In this document: in pieces, positions 43,886 through 55,480 of the stretch
Layout: the number at the start of each line of letters is the position of its first letter
Position numbering within the stretch: the stretch's first letter is position 1
Assembly: GCF_020085105.1 (NCBI RefSeq)
Contig: NC_058063.1
Coordinates: 22,536,566 to 22,600,565 of the forward strand
Source of the DNA: Siniperca chuatsi
Lineage: Eukaryota > Chordata > Actinopteri > Centrarchiformes > Sinipercidae
Length of the DNA: 64,000 nucleotides
Reading direction: 5' to 3'
Program-made: the position numbers and the translations under genes
The notes under the pieces: model-generated
What the model was told of the DNA's origin: nothing
Databases searched by the model: none
What the model saw: the letters and a program-made list of their open reading frames with translations, nothing else

Positions 43886-46800
43886 CTGGAAGAAGGGAAA
43901 TATTATTAATATACCTGCCAAGTAATATTTAAAGTGTCAATATAAGGAAAACAAGATTTAATTTTTGACCAAAACCTCACATTAGAGAAACTGGAATGAT
44001 TGTTACTTTTCTTGATCAACCACTTTTATTATTCTGACCACAATTCTACTGATTATCAATTTCGTGGCAGATCATTTTCTGTTGATCGATAATCGCTTTC
44101 AGCTCTGCAACCAGGCAAAGTGGGAAACTGCTGTGGGGCATCAGACCCTCAGGAGGCCCCGAAGGCTACCAGGTTCAGGCTCACCAGGTGGCGATTAGTC
44201 TGTTGTTATGTGATCAATTGCGCATTTGTTTGGCAGTTGCTGCATGTCCTGTAATTTTGGGGGGCAATAGTTTTTAGTTCACTTTTGCCCCAGGGCCCCC
44301 TGGAGGTTTAATGTTGAAATCAGTTGAAATCGTTTTTATTTTCCCAAAACAACACAGGTCAGCCTTGAGTAAAACATCAGTTGGCTAACTCTCACCCAGC
44401 ACAAACTGGGACAAAGGATTTGAGAAAACAATCCCAGCTCAAGGTCCACTTACTAGCTTTTTCCAGAGGTTTCAAACAATGACACAGCTCTTGATCTGGG
44501 TCAAAAAGGAACTTTGATGCTTAACCTTTAAGCTAACAGGGACAATAAGTCCGCCGTCCGCTGATGAAGACCATGTGATACAGTTGACACTCCAGAAAAA
44601 GCTAGTAAGTGGTCCTTGCTGCTGAGGGAGCACATTTCTCCTTGTACACTTTCAGATATTTACTTCTCTCACTGAGAAGTACTTCTAGTAAAAGAATCAA
44701 GAATAAAATTGTCCTGTTGTTTATTTTACTGTGGGGCCCCTGTAAGAGCTCCTGTTGGCTCCCACCCCCCACTTCAATGAACCTGTAAGAAGCAGACTCG
44801 GCCCCCGGGCTGCAGGCAGGTCAAATGTTTAGGTAAGCAATTACAGGAAGTGAAACTCGATCAGGGAAAACTTTCTCTGCTGCAGGAGGGTGAACCACAG
44901 AGTCTGAATGGACAGACAGGCCACGCCCCCTCACACCCCCCACGTTTTTACACTTAAAAAGATGTCGGCGCGCTAAACGTGAAGGTGGTTAGAGTCCAGT
45001 ATCCAACTGTTATTCTTCCTTGCCGTGTTCCGCTTTAAAACTATATTATATCACAGTTAATAATTTATAAAATGAATTACTTCTGCTCTTTTTAAAAGGC
45101 CGGGCTATGCTTGAAATGAACTAGTTCATAAAGTCTGACCAACTTCAAATTAGTTTAACTTCGACCCTGAGCTGTGCCGACTCCTGTGAGAACGACGACT
45201 AACTGAAGGCTGCTGAGATTAAAGATGGAGGACAAGTAAGTAAAATGTGTTTCAGAAAACCATATTAAATTTGTAATCCTTAAGATTTTCATTGAATCAA
45301 ACCCCATTTTTGATACTACTTTTGTTTTGGCTTTTATCTCTCTATATAACTGTTAGTGGCGGAGTCCGCCTTTCCTGCACTGGATTCAAATGACCTGCCT
45401 AAGAATGAGGGACTGACAGGAAACGATGCAGCGTGTAATCCAGTGTTACTATCAGCTTCACTGTTTTCTCTTCGCTCTCCTGCAGCCGAATCAGAGCTGG
45501 ATTAAGTTACTGCTAATGCTAACACAACACTTCCTGCTGCTGCTTCACATTAAAAGCACTGGACAAACACGGGGTGGCCTTTATTGTGAAGCAGCCACAG
45601 GAAACACAATGTATTTGTCGCTGAGGTTAGCGCTGACTGAACCGATCGAAAATGCATCTTCAAAACAAGACGGCGGTGAGTTAGCTGATGTTGTTGTCAG
45701 GTATTTACAGAATCCCGAAAGACTCTTTTAACAATCTGGATGAAGAAATATTCCGTCCACTAAATGATTAAAAAGATTTTAAAACTATTTTTAAAGTTGT
45801 GCCTCTGCTTCCAAATAAAAAACAAAGATGGCAGCCCACCAGCTACCTGGAGAGGAAACAGAGTCGCAACTTGGGAAACGGTGTTAAAAATCTTTCTTAT
45901 CATTCAGTGGACGGAATATTTTTCCCAAAGAGTCTTTGAAGATTAAGCAGGAAGTGTTTTTAAACATCACCGCTTCATTGTCTTTTAGAGAAACCGATGG
46001 TTGCCTCTGTGACCTGAATGCTAATAGATGAGAGGCACAAACTGGGGCTCAGAGTGCAGGAGCCTCCTCTGCCCTCCTTCATCATCATCATCATCACCAG
46101 TCTGGACTGACTCTGGCTCGCTGCTGCTGTTTGGTTTCTGGCGGGCGGCTCCAGTCTGAATGCAGCTCTTGTTCTCTGGACTTTTCTGAGGAGCGACCCA
46201 GATTTTCCTCTCATTTAAAAACAGTCTCACATGCTGAAACACTCAGGTGGAGGGAGGCGAGGAAGAAGTTTGTCCCCCCTTTTTGTTTTTAATCTTTTAT
46301 ACCTGAACAATGAGACTTCTATCCAGCGGTGGAAGAAGCACTCAGATCATTTACTCAAGTAAAAGTATCAACACAACAGTGGAAAAATACTCCATTACAA
46401 GTAAAAGTCCTGCACTCAAAACTAAAAGTACAGAAGCATTATCAGCAAAATGCACTGAGAGTATCAGCAGGAAAATGTCTTTATTATTCTATGTGACATT
46501 AATAGATTGTTAAAACTGATGCATCAATGTTAGAGCAGCATTTTACTGCTGTAGCTGCTGGAGGTCGTCACAAGCCAAAAAGGTGGGAACCACTGGTTTA
46601 ATCTTTACTGTATTTTTTATAAACTCGTGTGTTTTTTGTCTTAACCTGAAAAGTAAGAGGTAATTGTAGCTGTCAGGTAGCTGTAGTGCAGTGCAGAGTA
46701 CTGAGCAGCAGCGGAGTGGAGGTGTAAAGCAGCAGAAAATGGAAATATTCAACTGAAGGTTGAGTTACATTCCACCTCTGCTTACAGAACATCTGTGATG

Positions 46801-48235
46801 AATTCATATTTTTAACACATTTATGTGGGAAAGCAGATGTCTTGAGCCGTGAGACACTGTTGATCTGTGGTTTCCTGTGATCACTTACAGTCTGTGATGC
46901 AGACTGTTGCTCTAATGGTCCGATCTGGTTTTCATCCTACTTGCACAGGCAGTTATTTTTCACTCTGACCGAAACCTCCCTCGTACTAAAACGCTCTGAC
47001 ATTCCTTTTCAGACCTGACGCAGAAAATAAAAGCACCTTCACAGATCTCCCAGACTAAAACTGAAACCAGGACAGACCAGTCAGCACTGTGGTTCTTTGA
47101 AGCTTTCTGCATTTTACGAGGCTGCACGGTCCAACACGCCGCCTGACTGTCGCCTTCTGCAGCGGGACTCTCCGTTAAAGCTCGCGTGGTGCGTAAAAGC
47201 GCACGCGGATTCCCGAGTCGCTTCATTAAACCAGAATAAAAGGTTCTGCATGGAAACCTTCAGATTATAGCAGGCAGGAAACACAAAGGCAACTCACAGG
47301 AATATGAGATGCAAAGTTGCCCTGATTGTTCCTCTAATACGGCTTTTTCAAAATGGCTTCAGGATCAATTCTTGGTGTTTTTTGGTTCATCTGTTGTCTC
47401 CATTATGACGTTGAAACCCCGCGAGGACGACTAAAGATTTGCTGTGGTGTTAAATCCTTTAGGGATCTCCCTCTGCACCGCTCTAACTGCTGTGACTCTG
47501 TCTGCCTGCTGAGAGTGCATCGGTGTGAAAAGCAGAAATCAGGACGCCATCAGATCTTTATCCTCCGCGCGCAAAAGCTACATCAAAGCATCCGCCTGCA
47601 GTCCCGCGCGTAAAACCTGATACCGCAGGCGTAAAACGCGCCACCCGGTGCCGGATTCTCACCTTGTCGGTCTGCAGGCTCTGCGCCGTTCCGTAGCGGC
47701 AGTAGGTGACGAAGTGCTCGCAGTTGTTCCACAGCAGGCTGTAGGACACGGAGCCGACCAGCCGCTCCGCCCGCCGGGCCACCTCCTCTCCGGGCAGCGG
47801 GCTCCGGCGCGCCGCCCGGTCCATGGCGTTGAGCAGGATCCCGGCTCCGTACGCGAAGTCCTCCACCGAGTCCACCCGGATGCTGGCGCGCTTGGAGAGC
47901 ACCCCGAGCAGCAGCCGCGTGTTGGTCACCATCTCCTGGATCTGGCGGCTGTCGGCAGTCAGCACCGGCAGGATGTCCGGGATGAGATGCGCCACCCGGT
48001 TGTCGCCCAGGTAGATACCGAAGTGGGTGAAGAGAGTCCGCGGGACCTCCAGCAGGTCTCCCCGCTGGAACCTCTGAGGAGATCCGGCGGGCTGCGGAGG
48101 AGATTCATCCCGGTCACAGCGCCTGGTGAGCGGCGGGTCTCCGCGCTCTTTGCCCAGAGGAGGCAGCAGGCTGGACAGCTTGATGTGGGCGAGGAGGAAG
48201 AGCTTCTCCAGGAGGAAGGTGAGCGTGTCCAGCAT
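43733..48235 (-). CDS. lrat: lrat, lecithin retinol acyltransferase, distal copy (two coding exons)
   Basis: Exons 48235-47663 and 43885-43733 make 726 bp, 241 residues. The first exon reads unbroken from MLDTLTFLLEKLFLLAHIKL (N-terminal ER anchor) through [20 protein letters not shown] (His71), DNRVAHLIPDILPVL (His83) and [10 protein letters not shown] to SLLWNNCEHFVTYCRYG (Cys172). The second exon begins FCEWLKSLIRDQRNVV and ends in a membrane segment LLIPFTLWMAS. The two-exon coding layout and the D/NR-VAH, NNCEHFVTYCRYG and LWMA motifs match mammalian LRAT closely. Role: retinyl ester formation for vitamin A storage and the visual cycle (known for the family). Upstream lie a perfect CRE and a GA tract. 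Tandem with the proximal copy, same strand, about 4.6 kb apart. The fish paralogue suffix is not determined. Confidence 0.94.
45717..45939. repeat. imperfect inverted repeat (hairpin-forming)
   Basis: The left arm 45717-45785 includes AATATTCCGTCCACTAAATG. The right arm 45881-45939 includes CATTCAGTGGACGGAATATT, its near-exact complement. The pairing extends inward (TTAAAAAGATTTTAAAAC with GTTAAAAATCTTTCTTAT) and outward (GAAAGACTCTTT with AAAGAGTCTTT). The loop is about 95 bases. Confidence 0.8.
46322..46790 (-). mobile_element. hAT-like repeat, copy in distal lrat intron
   Basis: Both ends are recognisable: CCAGCGGTGGAAGAAGCACT at one side and GAGTTACATTCCACCTCTG at the other, with AAGTAAAAGTCCTGCACTCA inside. 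About 470 bp, diverged. Confidence 0.65.
47663..48235 (-). CDS. lrat: distal lrat coding exon 1 (catalytic domain)
   Basis: 191 codons carrying the complete catalytic centre (His71, His83, Cys172). The start ATG has G at -3. The donor is GACAAG|GTGAGA, phase 0. Very GC-rich codon third positions compared with flanking DNA. Long plus-strand frames over the same bases are antisense shadows of this exon. Confidence 0.95.
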
Positions 48236-48428
48236 GACTACAAAACACCAGGGGACAGAAAACTACAGCAGCAGAAGAAGAAGAAGAAGAAGGGGAGAAA
48301 AATGTGCCTCTGCTTGTAGTTGATGTCTGTCTTCTTTCCGTCCTCTGCGTCTCTCTGTCCTCCCTCTCTCCTCTCTGAAGACTTTTCCTCCTCCGGGGAA
48401 ATTTGGAGTGGGAGGGAGGAGGACCGCG

Positions 48429-48436
48429 TGACGTCA
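48429..48436. promoter_or_regulatory. perfect CRE palindrome upstream of distal lrat
   Basis: TGACGTCA, the full CREB/ATF palindrome, about 195 bases upstream of the lrat ATG and immediately outside a 51-bp GA tract. The position suits a proximal promoter. Function is inferred from the motif only. Confidence 0.45.
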
Positions 48437-48455
48437 TGACTTTAATTGACTGGGT

Positions 48456-48458
<3 letters not shown>

Positions 48459-48509
<51 letters not shown>
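48459..48509 (+). repeat. (GA)n tract in distal lrat upstream region
   Basis: 51 bp of uninterrupted GA, about 225 bases from the ATG. Reads (CT)n on the lrat strand. GA/CT tracts close to promoters can affect nucleosome placement; here that is only inference. Confidence 0.93.
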
Positions 48510-48511
<2 letters not shown>

Positions 48512-48949
48512 TGGGGTCCACTCAGTCATCAGAGCGGGACCCAGCAGGACTCTGCAGATACAGTTTCCACAGAAAAACACCAACAGATGCGTGTGGAGCA
48601 GAGTCCGGCAGAGACCCGCGGACCGTTAACGTTCAACAGGGAGCGCTCACGTGTTTTAATCGCCTTAAATCCAGAAGCCCTCCAAACCCAGGAGCTGAGC
48701 CCAGAACAGAGTCCCCTATGTTGGTGCTGAGACTACCTGCCCCCCCTCAGACACTCTGACCAGTCTCACAACAGCACTGCTGTCCAAACACCAGTCAGAG
48801 GAAACACTGGACAGAAGAAACTAAAAGCTAAAAGTAGATCAGGAAGTTATCTGGACCTGAAGAGACGATGGACTGGCAGAATCTGTCTCTGCTGTCAGAG
48901 ACAGATCCTGACCAAGGACAGGCTCAGAACATGTGGTCGCTGTTGGACA

Positions 48950-49880
48950 GGTGAGGGGAGACAGGTGAGCTGAGACAGGTGAAGCTGAGACAGGTGAAGC
49001 TGAGACAGGTGAGGTGAGACAGGTGAGCTGAGACAGGTGAGCTGAGACAGGTGAGGGGAGACAGGTCAGGGGGAACAGGTGAGCTGAGACAGGTGAGCTG
49101 AGACAGGTGAAGCTGAGACAGGTGAGGCTGAGACAGGTGAGCTGAGACAGGTGAGGGGAGACAGGTGAGGCTGAGACAGGTGAGGTGAGACAGGTGAGCT
49201 GAGACAGGTGAGGGGAGACAGGTCAGGGGGAACAGGTGAGCTGAGACAGGTGAGCTGAGACAGGTGAAGCTGAGACAGGTGAGCTGAGACAGGTGAGGCT
49301 GAGACAGGTGAGGTGAGACAGGTGAGCTGAGACAGGTGAGGCTGAGACAGGTGAGGGGAGACAGGTAAGGCTGAGACAGGTGAGCTGAGACAGGTGAGGC
49401 TGAGACAGGTGAGGCTGAGACAGGTGAGCGGAGACAGGTGAGCTGAGACAGGTGAGGGGAGACAGGTTAGGCTGAGACAGGTGAGCTGAGACAGGTGAGC
49501 TGAGACAGGTGAGGTGAGACAGGTGAGCTGAGACAGGTGAGGCTGAGACAGGTGAGGTGAGACAGGTGAGGCTGAGACAGGTGAGGGGAGACAGGTGAGG
49601 CTGAGACAGGTGAGCTGAAACAGGTGAGGTGAGACAGATGAGGTGAGACAGGTGAGGCTGAGACAGGTGAGGTGAGACAGATGAGGTGAGACAGGTGAGG
49701 CTGAGACAGGTGAGGTGAGACAGGTGAGGTGAGACAGGTGAGGCTGAGACAGGTGAGGTGAGACAGGTGAGGTGAGACAGGTGAGCTGAGACAGGTGAGG
49801 GGAGACAGGTGAGGTGAGACAGGTGAGCTGAGACAGGTGAGGTGAGACAGGTGAGCTGAGACAGGTGAGGGGAGACAGAG
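48950..49880 (+). repeat. 13-15-bp minisatellite of CAGGTGAG units
   Basis: About 60 copies of GAGACAGGTGAGCT with 1-2 base changes (GAGGCT, GAGGGGA variants). Each unit contains CAGGTG, an E-box, and CAGGTGAG, a strong 5' splice-site match. About 0.7 kb upstream of the distal lrat ATG. The long minus-strand frame (HLSQLTCLS-like) is a repeat artefact. Confidence 0.96.
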
Positions 49881-50039
49881 ATCTTCCTCCTGCAGTGTTC
49901 AACATTGAGTGAAATAAGGAGCGTTCACTTGAACAAGTTCAGCTCTGTGAGCTCAGACTTCAACGAGCTCAAAGTTAAAAAATCCTCCGAGGAGACGGAG
50001 GCAAGATCCTGCTGATCAATATGTCTCAACACAACCTGA

Positions 50040-50040
<1 letters not shown>

Positions 50041-50077
<37 letters not shown>
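50041..50077 (+). repeat. (CA)n microsatellite
   Basis: 37-bp CA run upstream of distal lrat. Further CA runs lie at 50470-50511 and 50620-50676. Confidence 0.9.
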
Positions 50078-50079
<2 letters not shown>

Positions 50080-50099
50080 TTGCAATGTTTTCCCTTTTT

Positions 50100-50345
50100 C
50101 TAAAAGCACGAAACGTAAAAGTTCCTCGTTGTGCAGTAAAATGTTCCCTGTGAGAACCACGTATCTCCGAAAAGTCGACGTTTCCTGAGAGAAACTGTTT
50201 TCAGCTCTGTGACGATGCGTTCTCCAGCTGATCCGAGGGGGTTAAAGAGTTTATTCAGCTTCAGGAGGAGGAGAGTTTTCTTCAGTTTATCACAAACATT
50301 CACAATCAATACATGTGGAGATACGAGGTTTTCACTGGACAGGAA
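50100..50345 (-). mobile_element. hAT-like repeat, third copy with the shared central segment
   Basis: AGAACCACGTATCTCCGAAA, then GTCGACGTTTCCTGAGAG, GACGATGCGT and GTTAAAGAGTTTATTCAGCT repeat the central segment of the 22-kb copy almost base for base. Both flanks are truncated. Confidence 0.7.
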
Positions 50346-50466
50346 GGGGATGACGAAATGTCCTCACTTTCCAGGTCTGAGCTCAAAACAGTCCTCACAA
50401 AGACAGAAGTACAAGAAAACACACACACACACACAAGGTTTCCACCACCAAGCCAACCAAATGTTG

Positions 50467-50469
<3 letters not shown>

Positions 50470-50511
<42 letters not shown>
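50470..50511 (+). repeat. (CA)n microsatellite
   Basis: 42-bp CA run. A shorter one (50420-50435) lies just before it. Confidence 0.9.
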
Positions 50512-50513
<2 letters not shown>

Positions 50514-50617
50514 ACGTGACTGTGGGGCATCATGGGAACTCTGCAGCGAGCGGTTGACACTCAAATGGAGAAATGCTGAGGTCACAGCGGTTCAGCTTCC
50601 CAAAACCACCAAATGGC

Positions 50618-50619
<2 letters not shown>

Positions 50620-50676
<57 letters not shown>
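50620..50676 (+). repeat. (CA)n microsatellite
   Basis: Uninterrupted CA dinucleotides, about 57 bp. Confidence 0.9.
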
Positions 50677-50679
<3 letters not shown>

Positions 50680-52219
50680 GAGCTGTGTGTGAACTGCAGG
50701 CTCAGCGCTTTGTTCAGCTCCTGTTGGTTAAACGGTGGCGACAGAGGCTCTGTGCAGACGCTCGCCACCGGCCGTCGGCGGTCGCGTCGACTGCCTTCCT
50801 GTTCCTGTACGGCCGCTTGTTTAAAGGAAAAGTCTGCAGATGTTCTGTATTCGTCTTCGCGTTCAGAGTTGTTAAAAAATAAAAAAATGAACGATGTACA
50901 GCACCATATTCCCTTTAAACTGCACCTTCTGTTTGCCTTTAGGGTTATCAGACTCGCGCCGTGGTGAAAGCGAGGTCTGGTCTGACCCAGTAAGACTGGC
51001 ACCGCGACTCTTTACTGTACTTTGTTTTGATAAGGGCTCTATAAATAAAGTTTTATTATTATTTACTTAAAAGTGACCGGGGCGCTCATTCAGATACGAA
51101 ACCGACGTGTTAAACTGCCGTCACGTTAACGTAAACGCGTGTGTTTTACATTCGCTGCACATCCACCTGCCCTCGTCCCACACGGACCCGCGTTCCAGGT
51201 GTTGCAGGCGGCCCGGGGCAGAGGGCCTCCGAAACAGCAGATGAGGAAGAGGAGGGGCCCAGGCCTGGATAATGCTGTTCGTTGCGATAGCGTAGCCGGT
51301 CCCTGGAGGGAGAGAACATCCTAAATATCTCAGTTTTCGGCTCTTAATTTCACGTAGACGTGTTCGTAGTTCAACCAAAGGTGAATGCAGCAGTTTTAAG
51401 TGTGAGCGCGTACAAAATGTATCGAGCCTTTTAAAATCGACAAAAAAGCGGGTGCGTCAGTGAGTTAGGTGAAAATGTACAGATGAGAGGAAGGAGGAAG
51501 GTATAAGCCTCCGGCAGAACGAACTTCGATTCAATTCTTGAATTTAACATAATAAAAAAAACTAAATTTGAAAGAATGACACTCACTACAGCACCACATG
51601 TGGATTCATCCGCCGCTGGAAATAGTCCCCAACAGACGCTCTGTTTCCTGCTGTTGGTCTGATAGAAACTGCAGCGAGCAGCCTGAAAGCCTTTTTAAAC
51701 AGGAAACTAAATATCTGCGAGGTGTTTCTAAAGATCCTCTGAAGCAGCTCCCAGAATGCAGCACTTCCTGCGGTCTAAACATCTGGTTGCCACGTAAACT
51801 GCGACATCCTCTGCGCGTAAAATCTTCAGCTCGCGTCGTCTTCGCTTTAGATTTCAGCCTCAGGATTTATTTCGGGCATCTTCTCCACCAACACATTCGA
51901 AAGTCTGTGAAAACAAGCCAAGAGTAAATTAAATCCAGTATTTACATTCAATCTTTAAACACATGAATTCTATAAAAAAAGGTGATATTTCCAATGATTG
52001 TACGCACAAACGTTATCTATCTATATATTGATTGATTACAGATGCAAACAAACATTTAGCAGCTTTAAAACGTTTGTAACTTATTGCTCATTATACTGAT
52101 GTTGCACCTCTACTGTACCGTTTTACACTTGTGTTGATACTCGCCAAACGACTTCTTTCTTTTTCTAGCCATGCTGGCACTTTGTCTTCACGGATGGCGA
52201 TGTCGGTCAGTCCACCGCT

Positions 52220-52400
52220 TCGGTCCAGAAATATCTCAGCCACTATTGGACGGATGGAGGTTAAATTCGTGGTTCCCAGAGGATGAAGCCTACAGGACTT
52301 TGGCGATCCTCCGACTTCTCCTCCAGCACCGCCATGAGGTTGACATTTCTGGTTTTGAGTAAAACGTCTCGGCAACTATTGGACAGATCGCCAGCGAATG
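52220..52400 (+). repeat. CAACTATTGGATGG-family repeat, copy 2
   Basis: Two cores, ATATCTCAGCCACTATTGGA and GTCTCGGCAACTATTGGACA, flank a GACTTTGGCGATCCTCCGAC block in the same order as copy 1. Confidence 0.55.
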
Positions 52401-53717
52401 TGCTACACCGCCAACACAGTTTACAGCGACAGCGGTGGCTCTTTGACTTCACACAGAAGTAAACAAAAGCAGCTCCTCATTTCTGGCCGACATCCATCGG
52501 TGTTGCTGCTGAAATGACGACTGTCGCTAGCAGATTTTGTCACCTGTAGCTAGCTAGCTAATGAATGCTAACAACTCCTTTAGCTGGTTGAAAACAGTTC
52601 CTCCAGTTATTTTCCTCTAGCGACGCAGGCCGCTCAGCCGACATACTTGTTCGAACTTTAACGTTAGAAGAGAAAAGGCTTTTAGGATGAGGCCTAACTG
52701 AGGTGAAGTTAACGTTATCTCGGGTTGCGTTCCCAGAATTCAATAAAGAGCAGGACAGAGCCGCTAACGTTAGCTTACACTTCGATGAAGTAGCCTTCGG
52801 GACGTCACCTGTAACCCTACAAACTGTGGCTAGCTAACGAAGAACTCCTGGCCACTTCCATGGCCTTGGAAGTAATATGATGTTAGCTAGCGTGACATGC
52901 TAACGTTTGCAGCAGCGTGCGTGAGAGCAGACGAACACGAACGAATGTTTAATCCATTCCTTACACTGTTGCTCGCACGCTTTTGGTTTCGGAAAACCTA
53001 AAAAAAAAAAAAAGACAAGAAACCGAACTCCAAACTCCCAGAACGGTCACCTGTAGATAAATCTGCGATTCGGCAGAGTGGAGATGATCTCAAGTTGTAA
53101 ATTCACAGCTTGAATGTTGCAAATTTGGATTTTAGGTGAAGCTGCTGCTGATGATGATGATCTTTAAGAAATATTCCACTAAAAATAATCCCATCAAAAT
53201 GGACACATTACTGTATATCATGAAATAGTCGACCCCCCCCCCGAATTCAGCTGAGAAAAGGTTTATGGGTAAAATAACCAGATGGGAACCAGAACTGGGA
53301 AGTACTTCATCACAATACAGCTAAAGATATTAAAGGGAGGTTCTTCAGAATAAACAGTTTTGCAACGTTTCTGACGGTTGCCGGATTTCATCATCATCAT
53401 CATCTTCTTCCTCTCAGTCCGAATGTGTTTCAGTCTGAGAACGGGAATCTGAGTCAAGCTGTTTATCGAGGAAACACCGGCATTGTTTTAGTCTTCGCTC
53501 CATCATCTGCAGCTTTAGCACTCGTCCAAGTGCCTGAATGCTGCTGGAGGGACGCCACGCCCCGAGCATGATGGGTAATTCCCTGACTTGTTACACTGAG
53601 GACTGAAGCTGCTTCTCATTTCTGTCACTCGCTCATTCATTCAGTCTCCTCCTGCTTTGTCTTCCTTTTTCCTCTAAAGAGAAGAAGAGGATTTTGGGGA
53701 TTAAGGGGGTAGATTAT

Positions 53718-53719
<2 letters not shown>

Positions 53720-53772
<53 letters not shown>

Positions 53773-53776
53773 CACT
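53720..53776 (+). repeat. (CA)n microsatellite
   Basis: CA run with one AAACA interruption. Followed 140 bases later by a TG run (53921-53996), so the two can pair as an inverted repeat. Confidence 0.92.
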
Positions 53777-53919
53777 GAGCCTTCACCCCCTGCTGAGGCA
53801 GCCTGACTGGTGATGAATGACTGTAGACGGATGAGATTCGGCTGCTGAATGTGTGTTGATGTGACCCCGACTGAGCCGCAGTAAAAAGGTGAATGGAGCT
53901 GAGTGACGAGATCTGGCTG

Positions 53920-53920
<1 letters not shown>

Positions 53921-53996
<76 letters not shown>
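53921..53996 (+). repeat. (TG)n microsatellite
   Basis: About 76 bp of TG, complementary to the CA run at 53720-53776. Confidence 0.93.
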
Positions 53997-53997
<1 letters not shown>

Positions 53998-55238
53998 CCT
54001 GCATGGCGTTAATGCTCTCCAGCAGTTTGGGGAGGAGTTGTGGGACTTTTAAGAGGATAAAACCCGCAGCTTATTACAAACAAAAACTAAATTAGCATCC
54101 TTCTCGCAGGTTTTTGTCCTTACGTCTCAAATCATCAAGAAAAGTCAGAACTTTTAATAAAATGCGATTAGTTCTGCCTTTTAAGACTGTTAACGGCTAA
54201 ACATCTGGATTCAAAACACAAGATGCACCAAAGTGAAGCTTTTGAAATGAACATGATGGATGGACAGAAGAGGATTTTTGTTTAACCCTTTCGGACCAAG
54301 AATAACCAGGACTGTTTTTTTTTTTATGTGAATAGTTGCAATAAAGATTTATAACGGATTATAAACAAGTAGAATTTAGGTTTACCTATAAAAAGTTGCT
54401 TATAAAATGCATTTTATTGTAATTGTGAAGGTGTCAGATATGAGCGCTGATTACAGAACAGAACTAATCAGCGACATCTGGGAGGTTTCTGGTGAAACCG
54501 ACAGCAACTATGAGCCTCGTAACTAATAAATAACACACCTGGAGAGTTATTTACTTTATTCAGTCAACTCCGTACAGGCTCATTTCCCTTTAAAAGAATA
54601 GGACGCAACCAAAAAGAGACGCTCGAGTGTTGTATAACAACACACAGGGAGGGCTATTGATTCGCTGATTGACAGCCAGATAGACCAATCGGTTCGTGCG
54701 TAAGCCTCACTTAATATACTGTATTGTAAGACCGGATACGTTGTCGGTGAACATTTTACCGACACGTTCAGTATCGACATTTTCGCGACCTGCCAGATGC
54801 AATATCTATCAACATTTCCTCATTACGGTGGTAAAAAGACGTAAAAACGTTGATTTGATCAAAGAGAAAAGTTAAAAGATCAGAATTATTTCTGATTATA
54901 TCTAAAACAAAAACAAAATTGGCCAGTTTTACAGCCATTCACAGACGTAAACAAACATTTAGCATCATCAGGAAACATGACCCCACACAGACCAGGTCCA
55001 CGCAGACCCTCGAGGACATGAGCTGAGGACAAAATTGAAGTCAAAGGTCGCGTGTGGATACACAGATGCTGAAAGCGTAATTTGAGCTTCAGTTTGTGTA
55101 TTTTACGACCCGTCAATCACGTAGTGTTGAGTCGGCCATATTGTTTATTTATACATCTTCTGTTGTGCCTTTAAATTGTGATAATGAGAACTGAGTCTGG
55201 TAATAACTGTTCGGGATAACGGTTTTAAAACACTTCGA

Positions 55239-55480
55239 CACTATATGGCCACTAAGCGTCCGTAAGTATGTGGACACCCCTGGGAAAGATCTCTTAATGC
55301 TACAACAAACAGTTTGTTTGTCTCTTTCCTGTTTCAACATGGCACAGAGCGGCGCCGTAAAGAAATGCGTTTCAAAGCTTGACCGGTCTTTGGGATGAGC
55401 TGGAACTGGACTGCGAGCCAGATCTGATGACCCAACGTCAGTGCTGGACCTCACTAATGCTCTATCTCTGGTGGAAAGAC
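55239..55480 (+). mobile_element. Tc1/mariner-like internal-deletion remnant
   Basis: CACTATATGGCCACTAAGCG, then AAGTATGTGGACACCCC is the terminal sequence of a common fish Tc1-type element. After a short gap, TTTGGGATGAGCTGGAACTG and AACGTCAGTGCTGGACCTCA with TAATGCTCT correspond to the end of its transposase (WDELE...PDLTNAL). Confidence 0.7.

Larger units (their letters stand above)
43886..47662 (-). other. distal lrat intron (3.8 kb)
   Basis: Carries an inverted repeat (45717-45939), a hAT-like copy (46322-46790) and a MITE end (44010-44120). No coding exon supported. Short plus-strand frames near 45.4-45.9 kb lie on the inverted repeat region. Confidence 0.5.
48236..48960 (-). promoter_or_regulatory. 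lrat: distal lrat upstream region
   Basis: GC-rich leader next to the ATG, then a GA tract (48459-48509) and the CRE. No TATA found at a usual distance. The transcription start cannot be placed from sequence. Confidence 0.35.

Noticed and set aside
45228..45240. ATGGAGGACAAGTAAGT as a possible plus-strand first exon
   Set aside because: Four codons then a stop or a donor with a poor exon side. No matching downstream exon found.
47648..48319. 223-codon plus-strand frame
   Set aside because: Antisense shadow of distal lrat exon 1, whose minus frame has clear LRAT homology.
49066..49905. 279-codon Ser/Leu/His frame on the minus strand
   Set aside because: Product of the CAGGTGAG array.
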